A stretch of 64,000 nt of DNA. Source: Istiophorus platypterus (Eukaryota > Chordata > Actinopteri > Istiophoriformes > Istiophoridae). The DNA lies in contig CM029119.1 of the NCBI GenBank assembly GCA_016859345.1, positions 1,208,109 through 1,272,108 on the forward strand, given 5' to 3'. Within the stretch, counting starts at the first letter, position 1; each line of letters opens with the position of its first letter. A model generated the notes under the pieces. That model did no database searches. It was not told where the DNA came from and saw only the letters and a program-made list of their open reading frames with translations. Positions 1-11,663 of this stretch are shown here, in pieces. A program made the translations under genes and the position numbers.

Positions 1-85
1 ATGTATGTATGTATGTATGTATGTATGTATGTATGTATGTATGTATGTATGTATGTATGTATGTATGTATGTATGTATGTATGTA
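1..85. repeat. (ATGT)n microsatellite
   Basis: Uninterrupted tetranucleotide repeat reaching the window edge. It lies inside the bms1 intron that follows exon 6, about 21 bp from the splice donor. Confidence 0.97.
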
Positions 86-106
86 GCTCCTTTGGCCAAC
101 ACTAAC

Positions 107-249
107 CGGTCAACCAACACATAAGGATGGGAGGTCTGCCACACCAGAGGACGAAACTTCATGACAGAGATGAAGCGGCCCAGGTTCTTCACTTCCTGAG
201 TCTGATATTCACCATACACCATACCAGAAAGATAGAACAGCTTGGCCCC
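107..249 (-). CDS. bms1: bms1 exon 6 (last exon in window)
   Basis: Acceptor CTGTCAG|GGGGCC at 250/249 and donor GACCG|GTTAGT at 107/106. Encodes GAKLFYLSGMV, then NLGRFISVMKFRPLVWQTSH and PYVLVDR, ending in a split Arg codon. An (ATGT)n microsatellite begins about 21 bp into the following intron. Confidence 0.86.
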
Positions 250-1924
250 CTGACAGTTGAAAACAAATTATGCACACAAATAAAAATAGTCTTTTATGAT
301 GTTTTGTCACTGGCAAACAATCTATTTTTTCAACGTACAAGATTGTGTATATGAGCATAGGAAACATTTTCACCAGCAAAGATGTGTGTGTTATGCTTAC
401 CTGGTAGACCTCTGTCCAAAAGCGATGTTTCAGGTTTTTCTTTGTCTTCCTCAGTGTTTTGTTGTTCTTGAATGAATCCAGATGAGTTAGCACACCCATG
501 ATACGAGGAAAGCCATGTACCTGACAGATGTTGAGAAACTCAAACGTCTCCATCTCAAAGCCAAAGCTGGCATCAATCAGCATCAAAACCTGGAGAGGGT
601 AAAACACAATGCATATGAATGAATTTAAATTAATAATGCTTCATTCATCCTTCAAGAACCTATTCAAGCCAACTCAATCTGTTTTAAAAGTTTTTCAGAT
701 TTACATTACTCATAACAAAATGTAGACAAATATATAGACACGTACTTGTTTGCTGTGAACTGAAAAACTTACCAGGTCAGCTACTTTTGCCAGGTCAATC
801 ATAGTGTTTATGTCATTGTTACACTCCATGAAAGTTAGGCGACGCTTCTTTCCTAGAGAACAAAATTATGGGTTATTTTAAGAATTATTTTTAGAATTTT
901 AAGGTGCTGAAAATGAACTGCAATGTCCACTGTTAGAATTCAGCAGCCATACATGGAGTTATGGTGTTGGCGTTTCTTTTAAAAATAGAGGAATGTTCTA
1001 AGAACAAGCATTTACTACTTGGTCAGCCAGAATAGGGATTAAGGGATTTAAAAAATTAAATTACCAGAGAGCTCTCCAACATAATGCCATGCATAATAAA
1101 ATTAGAAATAAGATTCTTTTTGTTTCCCCCAATCAAAGGCTGTCAAACTGCTTATCGTAAAAACATTAACACTTAGTGTAGTATATTCCGCAATGCCCTG
1201 ATGCAAGTGGATTCTCTGAGTAACCTTTCTACCCAAATAAATAAATAAATAAAAATCATTGTCCAACCCACCAGAGATAATTGTCACAGGTCCACATATG
1301 TCCCCCAGCTTCTGCCGGGTGAAGTTTTTGATCAGGCAGCGGATAAGGGTGCTTTTTCCCACCTTAGGGGGCCCAACAACTACAATCACAACTGGAGGGG
1401 GTTCCAGGGGAGTCCGGTCCACAAGGGGAATGTGATGTTTTTTGGTCTTTATGTCCTGGGCCCTAAAGAAAAATATATACAGGGAGTCCTTTTATACTTG
1501 CTTTAATTACTCAAATTTTTATTTCTGGACTATTCTTGAAATAACCTCGGTTATTGATTATACTTATGTTAGATTCATCAATTAATGAAATTATGTCAAA
1601 TATGTGTGTCTCTAATTGGTACTGAGCCTGAAGGCAACCATGTGAACACACTAGTGAATTTTACGTCACATCTTGGATGCTAAAGGGGACTGAATTCTCA
1701 GTCTAACAGAAGTGTAGCAGTACAATTAATAAGAAAGCCAAAAGAATTGACCTGTGGAAGGTCTTGGCCATGCGGACAGCAGACTGAACCGCATATGCTT
1801 TGGGGTTGCTCTTCCGTTCATCCTCTTTTGTTGAGCCTCCCTTCTTCTTGAGCTTCTTTTTCTCTGCCTTCGGCCCACTGTGCTTCTGCTGATGTCGCTT
1901 CTGTTCCTTAACCTTCTTGTCCAT
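107..1924 (-). CDS. bms1: BMS1 ribosome biogenesis factor, N-terminal part (gene cut by left window edge)
   Basis: BMS1 is the nucleolar GTPase of the U3/SSU processome needed for 40S subunit assembly (family knowledge). Five coding exons read on the minus strand: 1752-1924, 1272-1462, 773-852, 401-589 and 107-249. All have GT-AG borders and compatible phases. They give about 258 residues of a protein that is about 1280 long in human; the rest lies beyond position 1. The start ATG at 1924 is followed by a Lys-rich leader and then NPKAYAVQSAVRMAKTFHR. The P-loop GPPKVGKST is at about residues 88-96, and the G4-like THLD motif is at about 183-186 within IMGVLTHLDSF. SGKKRRLT spans the exon 3/4 join. 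I saw no frameshift or stop in the joined frame. The identification rests on remembered similarity to vertebrate BMS1 and is strong over the whole stretch. Confidence 0.95.
401..589 (-). CDS. bms1: bms1 exon 5
   Basis: Acceptor CCTCTCCAG|GTTTTG at 590/589 and donor TACCAG|GTAAGC at 401/400. Exactly 63 codons in phase 0, beginning VLMLIDASFGFEMETFEF and including the G4-like THLD and the basic stretch KTKKNLKHRFWTEVY. Very strongly conserved segment of BMS1. Confidence 0.92.
773..852 (-). CDS. bms1: bms1 exon 4
   Basis: Acceptor TTCTCTAG|GA at 853/852 and donor GACCTG|GTAAGT at 773/772. The 80 nt encode KKRRLTFMECNNDIN and then MIDLAKVADL, matching the GTPase domain directly after the SG of exon 3. 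The exon is too short to stand out as an ORF on its own. Confidence 0.88.
1272..1462 (-). CDS. bms1: bms1 exon 3 (GTPase P-loop)
   Basis: Acceptor TTTCTTTAG|G at 1463/1462 and donor CTCTG|GTGGGT at 1272/1271. Encodes DRTPLEPPP followed by the Walker A motif GPPKVGKST and NFTRQKL...GPVTIISG. Reading beyond the donor gives non-conserved residues, which supports the splice site. Confidence 0.9.
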
Positions 1925-1931
1925 CTGTCCC
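1752..1931 (-). CDS. bms1: bms1 exon 2 (first coding exon; coding 1752-1924)
   Basis: A TTTCTCTTCTGCAG acceptor precedes position 1931 and leaves only 7 nt of leader (GGGACAG) before the ATG at 1924, so at least one upstream non-coding exon must exist. The donor is CCACAG|GTCAAT at 1752/1751. The last codon (Arg) is split AG|G. Encodes the basic, Lys-rich N-terminus, a probable nucleolar targeting region. Confidence 0.88.
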
Positions 1932-2156
1932 CTGCAGAAGAGAAAAAAACAGTAGTAGTAGCAGCAGTAGTAGTAGTAACAGTGCTAGAATATATACACT
2001 AGCAAGTCTGGGCAAGACAGACTCACTGAAAATGTGGTCAAAGTATTCAGACCACTTAACTTTTTCATCACTTTATTGTCTTGTAGATTAAATTCTGATT
2101 GGATAAAATGGCAATATTTGCCCGTCATTCAGCACTGATTAATCCATAATGACAGA

Positions 2157-2255
2157 ATGGTTCACATATACATATACACATATACACACACATACACATA
2201 TGTATATATATATATACACATGTACACGTATGTATATATATATAGACACACATAC

Positions 2256-2306
<51 letters not shown>

Positions 2307-2451
2307 TATATACACATATATATATACACCCATATATATATACACATCTATGTATGTATGTATATATGTATATATGTGTGTATATGTATATGTATATATA
2401 CATATATACACACACATATATATACACACACATTATATATACACACACATG

Positions 2452-2491
<40 letters not shown>

Positions 2492-2613
2492 TATATACAC
2501 ACACACATATATATATACACACACGTATATATACATATATACACACACACATATATATATACACACATATATATACATATATACACACACATATATATAT
2601 ACACACACACATA

Positions 2614-2657
<44 letters not shown>

Positions 2658-2690
2658 TACATATATACATATATACACACATATATATAT

Positions 2691-2721
<31 letters not shown>

Positions 2722-2735
2722 CCCACTCTCACACA
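2157..2735. repeat. Compound (TA)n/(CA)n/(GA)n microsatellite, about 580 bp
   Basis: Long mosaic of TA, CA/TG and CATA-type units ending in a (GA)n run at about 2696-2721 and CACACA. It sits in the 5'UTR intron of bms1. Its Tyr/Ile/His/Thr-only open frames on both strands are composition artefacts, not genes. Confidence 0.97.
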
Positions 2736-3151
2736 CACATAGGGTACAGTACAATATATAACACAAGATATCGTTATTTATAATCATGTAAAAGCTATCG
2801 GTCCCTGGATTTATTTCCTAACGGTTAACCACGGGGATTGGGACGTGAGCTACACATCCTCCTACTGCAAAGACTAGGTGGAACTTGAGAAGACCCCATT
2901 GGATCCGGACAGGATGTCTCTGTCAGTCCTGCCTGCCTCTCAGTTTGTGCTACTCAGCCGAACAGAAGAGGACAACGACAACCATGCATCGGGCCATGTT
3001 TTGTAGTCAAGTTGTCATGAAGTGTGACCCCTCAGGGATCCAGGTTACAGTCTGACGAGTGGACTATCAGATAGCTAGGAGTGTGCAGCGTGTCCAAAAC
3101 AGCTACAGACATCAGTGTTCACAAAACAACAGAAATTCGTAGTTGCCATAC

Positions 3152-3245
3152 CTGTAAATACAGTGGTTGTAGTCTGCAAGCAGTGTACGTGTTTTCTTCA
3201 CTTCTCACGTGTTTACTATGACCTCTAACCCGGAAGTGTAAGCAA
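3152..3245 (-). promoter_or_regulatory. bms1: Probable bms1 promoter and non-coding exon 1
   Basis: A consensus donor TTTACAG|GTATGG lies at 3152/3151 on the minus strand. About 80 bp upstream of it is an ETS/GABP-type site CCGGAAGT (3230-3237, plus-strand orientation), typical of TATA-less housekeeping promoters. Together with the exon 2 acceptor just before the ATG, this suggests a short 5'UTR exon starting near 3230. The exact start site cannot be seen. Confidence 0.5.
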
Positions 3246-3259
3246 GCGTCACTTCGTCT

Positions 3260-5630
3260 TAAAACGAGTGGGAAAGGATGGAATCAAATTGTAAAAAGGT
3301 TCCGAACTGTGAGGATGGTGCCCTCTGCAGGCTTGACGGGGCAAACACGGTCTTTGAATGCATTGGGTTTTTTAATCTTTAAGCAACTTTATTTATAACA
3401 CAAAGAAGATAAGCGCAGTGACAAACTAAATGCTGTAGAGTACAAGCAAGGCTAACTGTCCAGAGCAATTTATCCATAGGATACGATTAAAATTCAATAA
3501 CTTATAGGAAATTGTCAAAGCAACATTATTGCATATAGTACTATGTTGTGATGATATTATTATTAACTGCAAAGTCGTGGAAATTTATGCTCATTCTCCA
3601 AGATTACTCTGAACTGAATAGTTTTGGATTTTGGTGTGAGTGAGCAAGTAGATTTGAGTTAGGAATGAAGTTACATCATTGGTTGGCAGTGTGTGAGATT
3701 TTTCGCATTTGCCATTGCTCTTTCAAAATGATTTGGCGTAGACATCCCCAGATGAGGTAAAATAAAATGTTTACAACAGAACCACAACAGTTTTCAACAA
3801 TGTCAGCAGGTGGCTTTTATATTGGTTTATCTCATGATTGCAGCTCTCCATGAGCTGACAGGCAGGAGGGAGATCACACAATGAAAGTCCCCGAAATAAA
3901 AATTACTATGAAAAAAACACTCAATAAAAAATTAATAAAAATTCAATTTTTCATAAAAAAACAAGAGATATTCACAAATAGAAACATATGAGAGAACAGG
4001 GGGAGCTAAGAGATAATAAAATAGTTGTGATTACAATTAAAATAAGTTCTCTTTCAAATCACAGATTTCACGATGTATGTAGTTTTGTTCTTCCAAGTGC
4101 ATTTATAGCCTATTTAAACTCAGTCGAAGTTTAACTATATCACGTGATATGCTACTTCAGTACTCGTTAGCTACAGGGAAATTCGATGAACATTTAATAT
4201 TAAGGAATTCCCATTATAGCCACTACCTCTGAGTATTACTCTAACAAATTGCCTACAGTTTCACGCATTGACCATAAACAGTCCAGCCATATACTTGGTT
4301 TTGACCAAAGTTAGATATTAAACTCATCCAATTTACAGTATATCACTGTTTCCATTCATCAGATGCACGATTAACCACAATTTTTACTGCATCTAGATTT
4401 CTGTAAATGTTTTATTTTACTTAATATAACTCTATCATTCCAAAATGGGACATTGAGGGTGGAAATTTTGTTTATAAATTATTTTCCAGTATGACAGGAC
4501 TTGGAAGGCAGAGAGTTTAACAGATCATTTTAATATTTCAAATTCACATTTTGAAAAAAATGTAATTTTTTTTTTTAAACACAATTGAAGGTAATGAGAG
4601 CCACAAAAGATTAAAGCCATTTTTCTTTTAGTGGTCCATTCATAATTTTATAATCTATTGCTTTCATCACACCTTTTTTATTATTTCTTAGCAAATCTCC
4701 TTTTCTGGATTCTTTTTCAAATTAAATTACAATTTAGTTTGTAAATTTCTTAGGGAGGTAGCGCTGAGGAGTACGGAGGGTAGATCAGCTTTGATAAAGA
4801 TTCCATTTTTCTTTGCAGTGTTCTTCGAAACACTGTCATATCTCTTTGCAACCAATTGTATACTGTCTTCTTACATTTATCATCATTATTTTGACATTAT
4901 TTTTCATTTGGTTATCTAAATCTTTGGGTATCGAGTATCTTTTTTCACAGGTTTATATATAATGAGGAATAGGAACAGTTGTGGATGCTCATAAGTTCAC
5001 ATTTGTCCAGATTCTCAATAAATCCATTGTTTTAAGGCCAAAGGAAAAAGCATTTGTTGTCAGTTATCTGATGCATAATTAACTGTTTACTATTTATGTT
5101 TAATTCCTGAATTAGAAGTTTTCATGAGAATGACTGGTAATTCAGTACCTGCAATAAGTGGAAGAAGTGAAATATTACATTCCTGTCTTCTGTCTCATCC
5201 TATGGTGAGAGTGGGGCATTTGCTCTCTGGGAAGGAAACACATCTGTTAATGTCTCTATATAACATAATAATCATATCTAAAAACCTGTTGCCAAGTCCA
5301 AAGTGTTGGGGTGTGTGATAAAATAAATGCATGTTCAACTGAGTAGAGTGAGTTACAGAAATCACAATAACAATAGCGTCCTCAATTAAATGACAATAAT
5401 CAATAAAGTCCCTAATAAATAAGGTGAGCAAATATTATTAAGAATAGATCTTCCCTTGAAGAATCCTGATTGAGTTGTACTTACAATTTTCAAATAATCC
5501 CGTTTTTAATAACACAATAGCTCATATTCCACGGTATATTTATTATAAGACAGCAAAAGAAAATAAAAAAACAAAACTCAAATAACAATGACATAATAGA
5601 AGAACAAGATTTACCACAGACACAATTATC
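3260..5630. other. AT-rich intergenic DNA, no gene seen
   Basis: Between the bms1 promoter and a Tc1-like remnant. No open frame with recognisable similarity and no tandem repeat of note. Confidence 0.6.
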
Positions 5631-5632
5631 CA

Positions 5633-6598
5633 CTAATATTTGGTTGCAGAACCTTTGGCAACAACGTCTGCCTTAAAACATTTGTTGTACCTTCTAGAAG
5701 CTTCTTGCTCCTGTAGCAGTAGTTTCTGTCACTCTTCCATTGCTGTGTGTTCAAGCTTTTTCAAGTTTGCAGGAGTCCTTTCTGCAATGGCAGATTTCAA
5801 CTTACTCCAAAGGTTTGGGATTTAGGTCCGGAATCATTGCTGGCCGACTTAAAACAGTCCATCTTTTCCTTTTCAACCATTCTTTTATGCTGATGGATAT
5901 TAGCTTTGCGTCATTGTCCTGCTAACAGACCCAAGACCTTCACCTCAAACCTAGTTTTTCTGCTATGAGTAATATATTTAACTCTAAAATGTCTTGTTAA
6001 TCTTCTGATTTCATCTTTTGATAAATTCAATGCCTCCTGTACCAGAGGCAGCAAAGCAGCCCCACAGCATGAACCTCCACCATGTTTTACTGTAGGTAGG
6101 GTGTTCTTTTCCTTATGGGCTTTATTTCATCACCTACAGTCAAACTGATGCACTGTTTTCCCAAAGAGTTCTACTTTGGTTTCATCTGACCAAAGAACAT
6201 TATCTCAGAAAGACTATAGCTTATCTATGAAAGGGTTTTGCAAACTTTAGTTTCACCTTTCTTTCAGTAGTAATTTCTTCCTTGGCCTTCGCCCATGGAG
6301 CTCTACTTGGTTAAGTGTGTGATGTATGGTACAGGCTGAAACCATCGCTCCAGGTTGATCCAGATCAGCCTGAAGCTTTTTAGATGTCATGCATGGTGTT
6401 TTTGCCACATGCCACTTCAACCTTGGCAGACTGCTCTAATTGGAAGGATCCTGGAAGAATCATAATAGCTTTATCACTGTGACACTTCATGATAACATTA
6501 TGAACTGTTAAGACAGGAATTGCACAGGCTACAAGCCCTATATTTGTTTTAATAATAGCATTTCTGATGCTCTCAGACAGCTCTCTTGTGTTCACCAT
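5633..6598 (-). pseudogene. Tc1-like transposase pseudogene
   Basis: The minus-strand reading shows the order of a Tc1/mariner DD34E transposase in decayed form. An ATG at 6598 is followed by an N-terminal stretch beginning NTRELSESIRNAIIKT. Further on come the segment around TTTGGTCAGATGAAACCAAA (the SDET region), the HGGG/WGCF-like region, the QQDN-like region and the terminal AKGSATKY. A stop (TAG) lies at 5633-5635. Internal stops and frameshifts are frequent, for example just after HDI near 6380, so it is not functional. Family ORFs are about 340 codons; the span here is 966 bp. Confidence 0.85.
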
Positions 6599-6885
6599 TA
6601 TGAAAAAGAAACTGGAAACAATCAGTCCCCTTTTATGCATAAAACTATATTTCAGGTTATGAGAAAACTGAAAATTAAGCACAAGTTTGTCTCATTTGTA
6701 TTTTATTTTGCTTAATGAACTTAGTCATTAATTAATTCATCAAAGGGTGCCAATAATCCAGTTGTGCATAGATTTTACATCTGTGCTTTTCACTTCACTG
6801 TAAGAAAGCTTTTTTGTTGTTGCTGTTGTTCATTCTAAATTCTGTACTTAAAATTTAGGGTTGCAACAAATTTTAACCATGACTG
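5633..6885 (-). mobile_element. Decayed Tc1-like DNA transposon
   Basis: The right end (6830-6885) reads outwards as CAGTC...GTTGCAACCCTAAATTTTAAGTACAGAA and closely resembles the inverted repeat of the small element at 37094-37589. It is followed by TA at 6886-6887, the Tc1 target dinucleotide. I could not find a matching left inverted repeat, so the left boundary given is only the end of the transposase frame. Confidence 0.7.
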
Positions 6886-6889
6886 TAAC

Positions 6890-8320
6890 TCACTGTTTGA
6901 GAGTAATTGTAGCTACCAGGGACCAGGCAGACAGGCAATGAGGATACAAGAGTTGATGATGAAAACAGGGTTTAATTCACCTAAAAAAATTGCAGCCTTT
7001 ACAAATCAAGAAACCCAAGCCTGGGTCTATAAAAGAGGTAAAAAAAATATTACTGTACTTAGTACAACCACAAGACACGATGTCAACTGAACAAACTGAC
7101 ACCCAAGGGAACATATATACTGGGTTGAACAAACCAAATAACACACAAGGGGTAGACAAAATGGACAACAACTACATCTATATCAAAACTCACTAAACCC
7201 AAATCAGGGTGATACATTTGGCAACCCCTGCTTTTTCTTTGTCTTCTAAATGCATCTTTATATTTTGGATTTTAGCTTTATTTGTCACAGTTGGACATGA
7301 AATCATGGGGGTGCCTAATGAATTCAGTTTTGCATTGTTGAGCAAAAAAGCTGAACAGTTTTTCTTAATTCTTCTTAATTAGAAAAATATTTTACACCCA
7401 ATGATAGCATAAAATTTTATTCTTCAGTTTTACCAGAGCTGCAATAAAGATTTTGTACCACTTGATGGCACCAGCAGACAGTTTACATTCCTAAAATTGT
7501 AACTATAGTGCTGGTGAAAAATATACTGGAAAAATACTGTCTGTACACTGTTAGATGGAAACAAGCCAAAGTCTGACCAAATTCCCAGTCCTTTATTTTA
7601 ATTCCTACCATCCTAATGGCAGTCACTGCCGTCATCATTATCCTTGTCCTCTTTACTGTCATCCATGTTATCATTAGCATCTTTTTAAAAATATTGTTTT
7701 TTCATTCAGTTTTCATCTTCTAATTTTGGATTTTCAGTTGAATATGAAAAAAACGAAAGATACACGGATTCACTCAACGTCATTGTCATAATTTCTTGTA
7801 CAGTGGCTGGGGCCTATATACCTCAATGGCAGGTTAGTTTGCAGGACTGGCTGTTACAATCCCTGATGCTCTAAACTTACTTAGCATGGGTATCCGGATG
7901 TCTGAGTTGATGTTGACCGCCAGAGGATGTTAGTTGGGTCACATCTTCAGTTGTGTACCTCAGCATACTTGAGTGTTTCAGCCTTTTGAACACAATACAC
8001 CCTTTGCTGAGGCAGGCCCACCACACGGTGATCAGACCTGAGTGTGTGTCCCAAAGCCTAGTACTGGATTCTCTTGGTGGTCAGCCATTGGCCAAGGTGG
8101 GGTCCTTCCTTTTCAGCCACAGCCACTGACTTCTTCTCCCAGCAGCCTCTCCGAGAGCTTTTATTGTTCTCTTGTTGGCCTGACCTCCGATTCCCAGTTC
8201 CCTTAGAAGCTTTGCCATAAAGCAGAAGAAAACAGGCCTTTATTTAAGGCCGGCTTTTGTTTCCAATTCTCTCTGTTTGATAATGATAATTGGTCATATT
8301 TAAGTTGAAGTAGAAGTAAA
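6890..8320. other. Intergenic DNA, no gene seen
   Basis: AT-rich sequence with no recognisable coding similarity. Short open frames here lack conserved motifs. Confidence 0.5.
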
Positions 8321-8324
8321 AACT

Positions 8325-8830
8325 GCACTGTTGAAAGGCCGAAAGTTTGAGTTTGTGTTCACACAGAATTAAGTTTAAGTGCTGAGTGGCAAGACCTTGG
8401 CAGGGCCTGCAACGACAAGACATTTGGCGAATGAACACAAAGCAGGCAGAGAATGAACTTTGACAGAATTAACAGTTTAAGAGAAAGTGCTGAAAGGAGA
8501 TGAAGTGTCAGTAGAAGTGCAAGAACGTAATGAAAGTGACATGGCAGTTGGAGTGTTATAAAGAAGTTGGAAGAATTAGTTTAAGGCCTGAAAGAATCTA
8601 GTGTTGGTTCAAGTGTCATTTTATGTGTAAGCAGGGAAGGTGTTGGATGAGGTTTAAGTGCTGAACATAGTTGAAAGCAGTTGTAAAATTAGTTTGAAAT
8701 GTCAGATGAATTTTAAGAGCTGAAAGTAATTTAATTTTCATGAGCAAAACTATGTGTCAGTTGTCGTGAGGGCCTTAAAATTAGTTGAACAGGCATTTGA
8801 AAAGCTGAAGTGCTGAGTGGACTTAAAGGT
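8325..8830. repeat. Degenerate tandem-like array of GTGCTGAAAG / AGTTTAAGTG motifs
   Basis: Words such as AAGTGCTGA, GTGCTGAAAG, AGTTGAAG and TTTAAG recur irregularly every 20-50 bp over about 500 bp. This suggests an old minisatellite whose units have diverged. No coding potential. Confidence 0.45.
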
Positions 8831-9423
8831 TCAGGAATCCGTCATGTATGCATGTACTTTAATGAATTTTTTCTCCTTATATGTCTTAATAATTTAGAAA
8901 GATAGCAGGTTCATTTTTAAAATGTTTGAAACAACATTTTGATATATATTTACCCTGCTGCCCTCTGGCAAGCAATAAATAAATATCCACTGCCATAACG
9001 CCACATTTCTGAGCAGTTTCTTTCCTAATGCTGTGAGACGTCTGAATTTATCCTCCATAGTCCACCAAAAAAAATTGAATATTTTATGAATGGTTTATAT
9101 ATGATAAAAAGTTATATATTATACAACTAATTTTAGTGAGTATTATAAGGGAACTACACCTGTTTTTTTTTACAATCTTTTGTTGTATAATGATGTCAAA
9201 ATTGAATTGTGAATCTTGAATCTTAAAAAATGAAATGTTCACATGACTTGTAATTTGCTTGATTCTTCACCAAAAGTTAAAGTGTAATATTTGTGAAATA
9301 TCTCGAAAAAATAACTGAAAATATGATGATGCCGTTTTCTTTCTATATAATTCCTAATTGAATGTTATAATATTAATAAAAATGTCTTCCTTGCTCCATT
9401 ATAGAACATAAATTATTTAAATC

Positions 9424-9471
9424 TGTGTGTGAGTGTATGTGTGTGTAAGTGTGTTTGTGTGTGTGTTTGTG

Positions 9472-9558
<87 letters not shown>

Positions 9559-9560
9559 AT
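9424..9560. repeat. (GT)n microsatellite
   Basis: Nearly pure TG dinucleotide repeat with a few TTTG and TGCG interruptions. Open frames of Cys/Val or His/Thr in it are artefacts. Confidence 0.97.
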
Positions 9561-10891
9561 GCAAATGTGTGTTTGGGATTAAACCCTTTAAAAAAAAAAT
9601 TAAAGAGATAAGAGGATGATTTATTTCTAGTTTACTCTGATTTCATCTCAACCGTATACCTAAGTAAAACGAATAGTATAAGATGCCTTAAGGTATTAAG
9701 GCAATAAAACTCCATTGCCTAACACAGCCACAGACAAAGAACACACACAAATGTTTTTTCTCTTAAAAATAAGGGCGGAAAAATGATCCATTACTAGTAA
9801 AATTCCTGCAGGTCTAGAGCCCCTTTACTGACCCGAATGACATGTGACTGTTTAAGAGATATTAAAGATTAAAATAAAAATTATGGTGCAGTACTGCTTG
9901 ATTTACAGCTGCTTTTGATATAATTGATCTTGCAAAAAAAATGATATAATGGATTCAGTCAGTCTGCATTATCGTGGATAAATAGTTATTTTAACAATAG
10001 GATAAAAATGTTTTCTTAAATCCAAACTACTCCAAAACAAAATTTCTAAACCATGGTATACGTCAAGCAAGAAATGGTGCTGCTGTGTTCAAAATATTGG
10101 ATATAAGTTTCAGTTAAGCAAATTAATCAGTCCTTGTTATCCCATCTTGGTTATAGTTAAGTACTTCGGTGGGTATTTTAAGAAAATATTTTGTCTTGTT
10201 TTAGTCTACTGCACTGTCCCACAGCTAGAGGAGGAAAAGACACAGCTTCACATTGTATACAATGATTGCTGAACCTTGCAAATCTCAGAAACTGAAATAA
10301 ACAGTTGTTCAGCTAAGATAAGAAGGACTATCTCTTAACACCTGTAACATAACAGAAACACACTAACATGTCAACCAGTCCATTGCATTTTCAAAGGACA
10401 TCTTCTGATAATAGATTTCAGAGTCGCTCCAGTGCTCCTTGACATAGATTCTCCAAGTCTCTGGACTCTACTGAAGGTAAGGACACCATTTTTCCAAAAG
10501 ATATTCCCTTTTTTAGTGTTTCAATGATGAAAGCAACAACATATGATTGACATCATGTTCATACTCAAACAATTCAGTGACCTCTCTTGTCCTAAGGACA
10601 GGAGCATTGATGGTAATGTCATTCTCCAGAGCATAATTATATCTTATTGCTTAACTGTACGATGCAGTGTACCGGTGTGGAAGCATCTTCATTCGTAAAT
10701 TTTCTCTACTCATTTACTCGGGTTTTTCTTTAAATTTGTCACCTTACTGTATGTAGTCTCTCCAGTGTGTTCTAGGTCCATCTGAGCATCTCCTACCAGT
10801 TGGATATCAAAGAAAATCTATATATCCACAAGGAAAAATACACAAGTGCTATTTTTGCATCCAAATACTGTTCTCCACCGGTGGAGTTTAT

Positions 10892-11130
10892 GATCAAGCT
10901 GGCCTTTCTATCTGCCAGTTTTCATAGCAGTCTGTGAGAGCTGTAGAGCAGCATCATTCGTCAACAAACAGCCCACTCTGAAAGATTTTTCATCATCACT
11001 GGCAACTTCAATCATCCTAATTCAAAGACAGTTTTGCTGAATCTCCACCACCATGTCAAGTTTTCTACAAGAGGAGAAAATGCACTCAACTTTGTTTACA
11101 TCCAAAGTCTTGCTGCTCTCTCTAACCCAT
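10892..11130 (+). mobile_element. L2-type LINE endonuclease fragment
   Basis: In plus-strand reading, with frame changes, the region shows the order of a teleost L2/CR1-group endonuclease: a CxPFYLP-like segment at about 10895-10918, then ITGNFNHPNSKTVL and LHHHVKFSTRGENALNFVY at about 10990-11100. The family motif is GDFNH; here the Asp is Asn. Stops and shifts show it is dead. Flanks give no more recognisable LINE sequence. Confidence 0.75.
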
Positions 11131-11663
11131 GGATGGGCCATGTAGTGTTTGTACATTTTAATATTTAGTTTACAGGTTTTAGTTTTAGTCAATTGTTTTT
11201 TTTTTCTTTAGTTTAAGTTTTTAGTTTGTGTTTTTTTAACCTAAGTTTGCACTTGTTCTTAATGTCTTTTCTATGTTGCACTCTTGGGAAAGTATATTCT
11301 TTTCCATGACAGAAAAAGAAAAATGAATCAGTGTCATGTCATGATGTAAAAAGGTTATCTTTTTATGTTATTATGGTTATAACAGGAACTTTTCTTGTTT
11401 ATATTATTTATCGTGTTATAACATAAAATGTTATAACATTATAACATGATATAACTATAATATGGCTCATTTACACGATTTGAACCATGGAATGATTCTG
11501 CTGTTATTGAGAATGACTGATGATATTGTGTCAGTTCAAAAGCTCATTACATATCACCTCCAGCTGAGACTAACTTACCACCTAATAACATAAAAATCCA
11601 GGAGGAGGATATCATTTCCCTGCATGTAAGTCTTGCATAACCCTGAATGTTGTGCAAATTTAT

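Noticed and set aside
2125..2787. Open frames up to 220 codons on both strands
   Set aside because: They consist only of Tyr, Ile, His, Thr, Cys and Val codons from TA/CA repeats; no real protein.
9373..9611. Cys/Val and His/Thr frames
   Set aside because: Translation of a (GT)n microsatellite; the same applies near 14185-14444 and 15909-16138.
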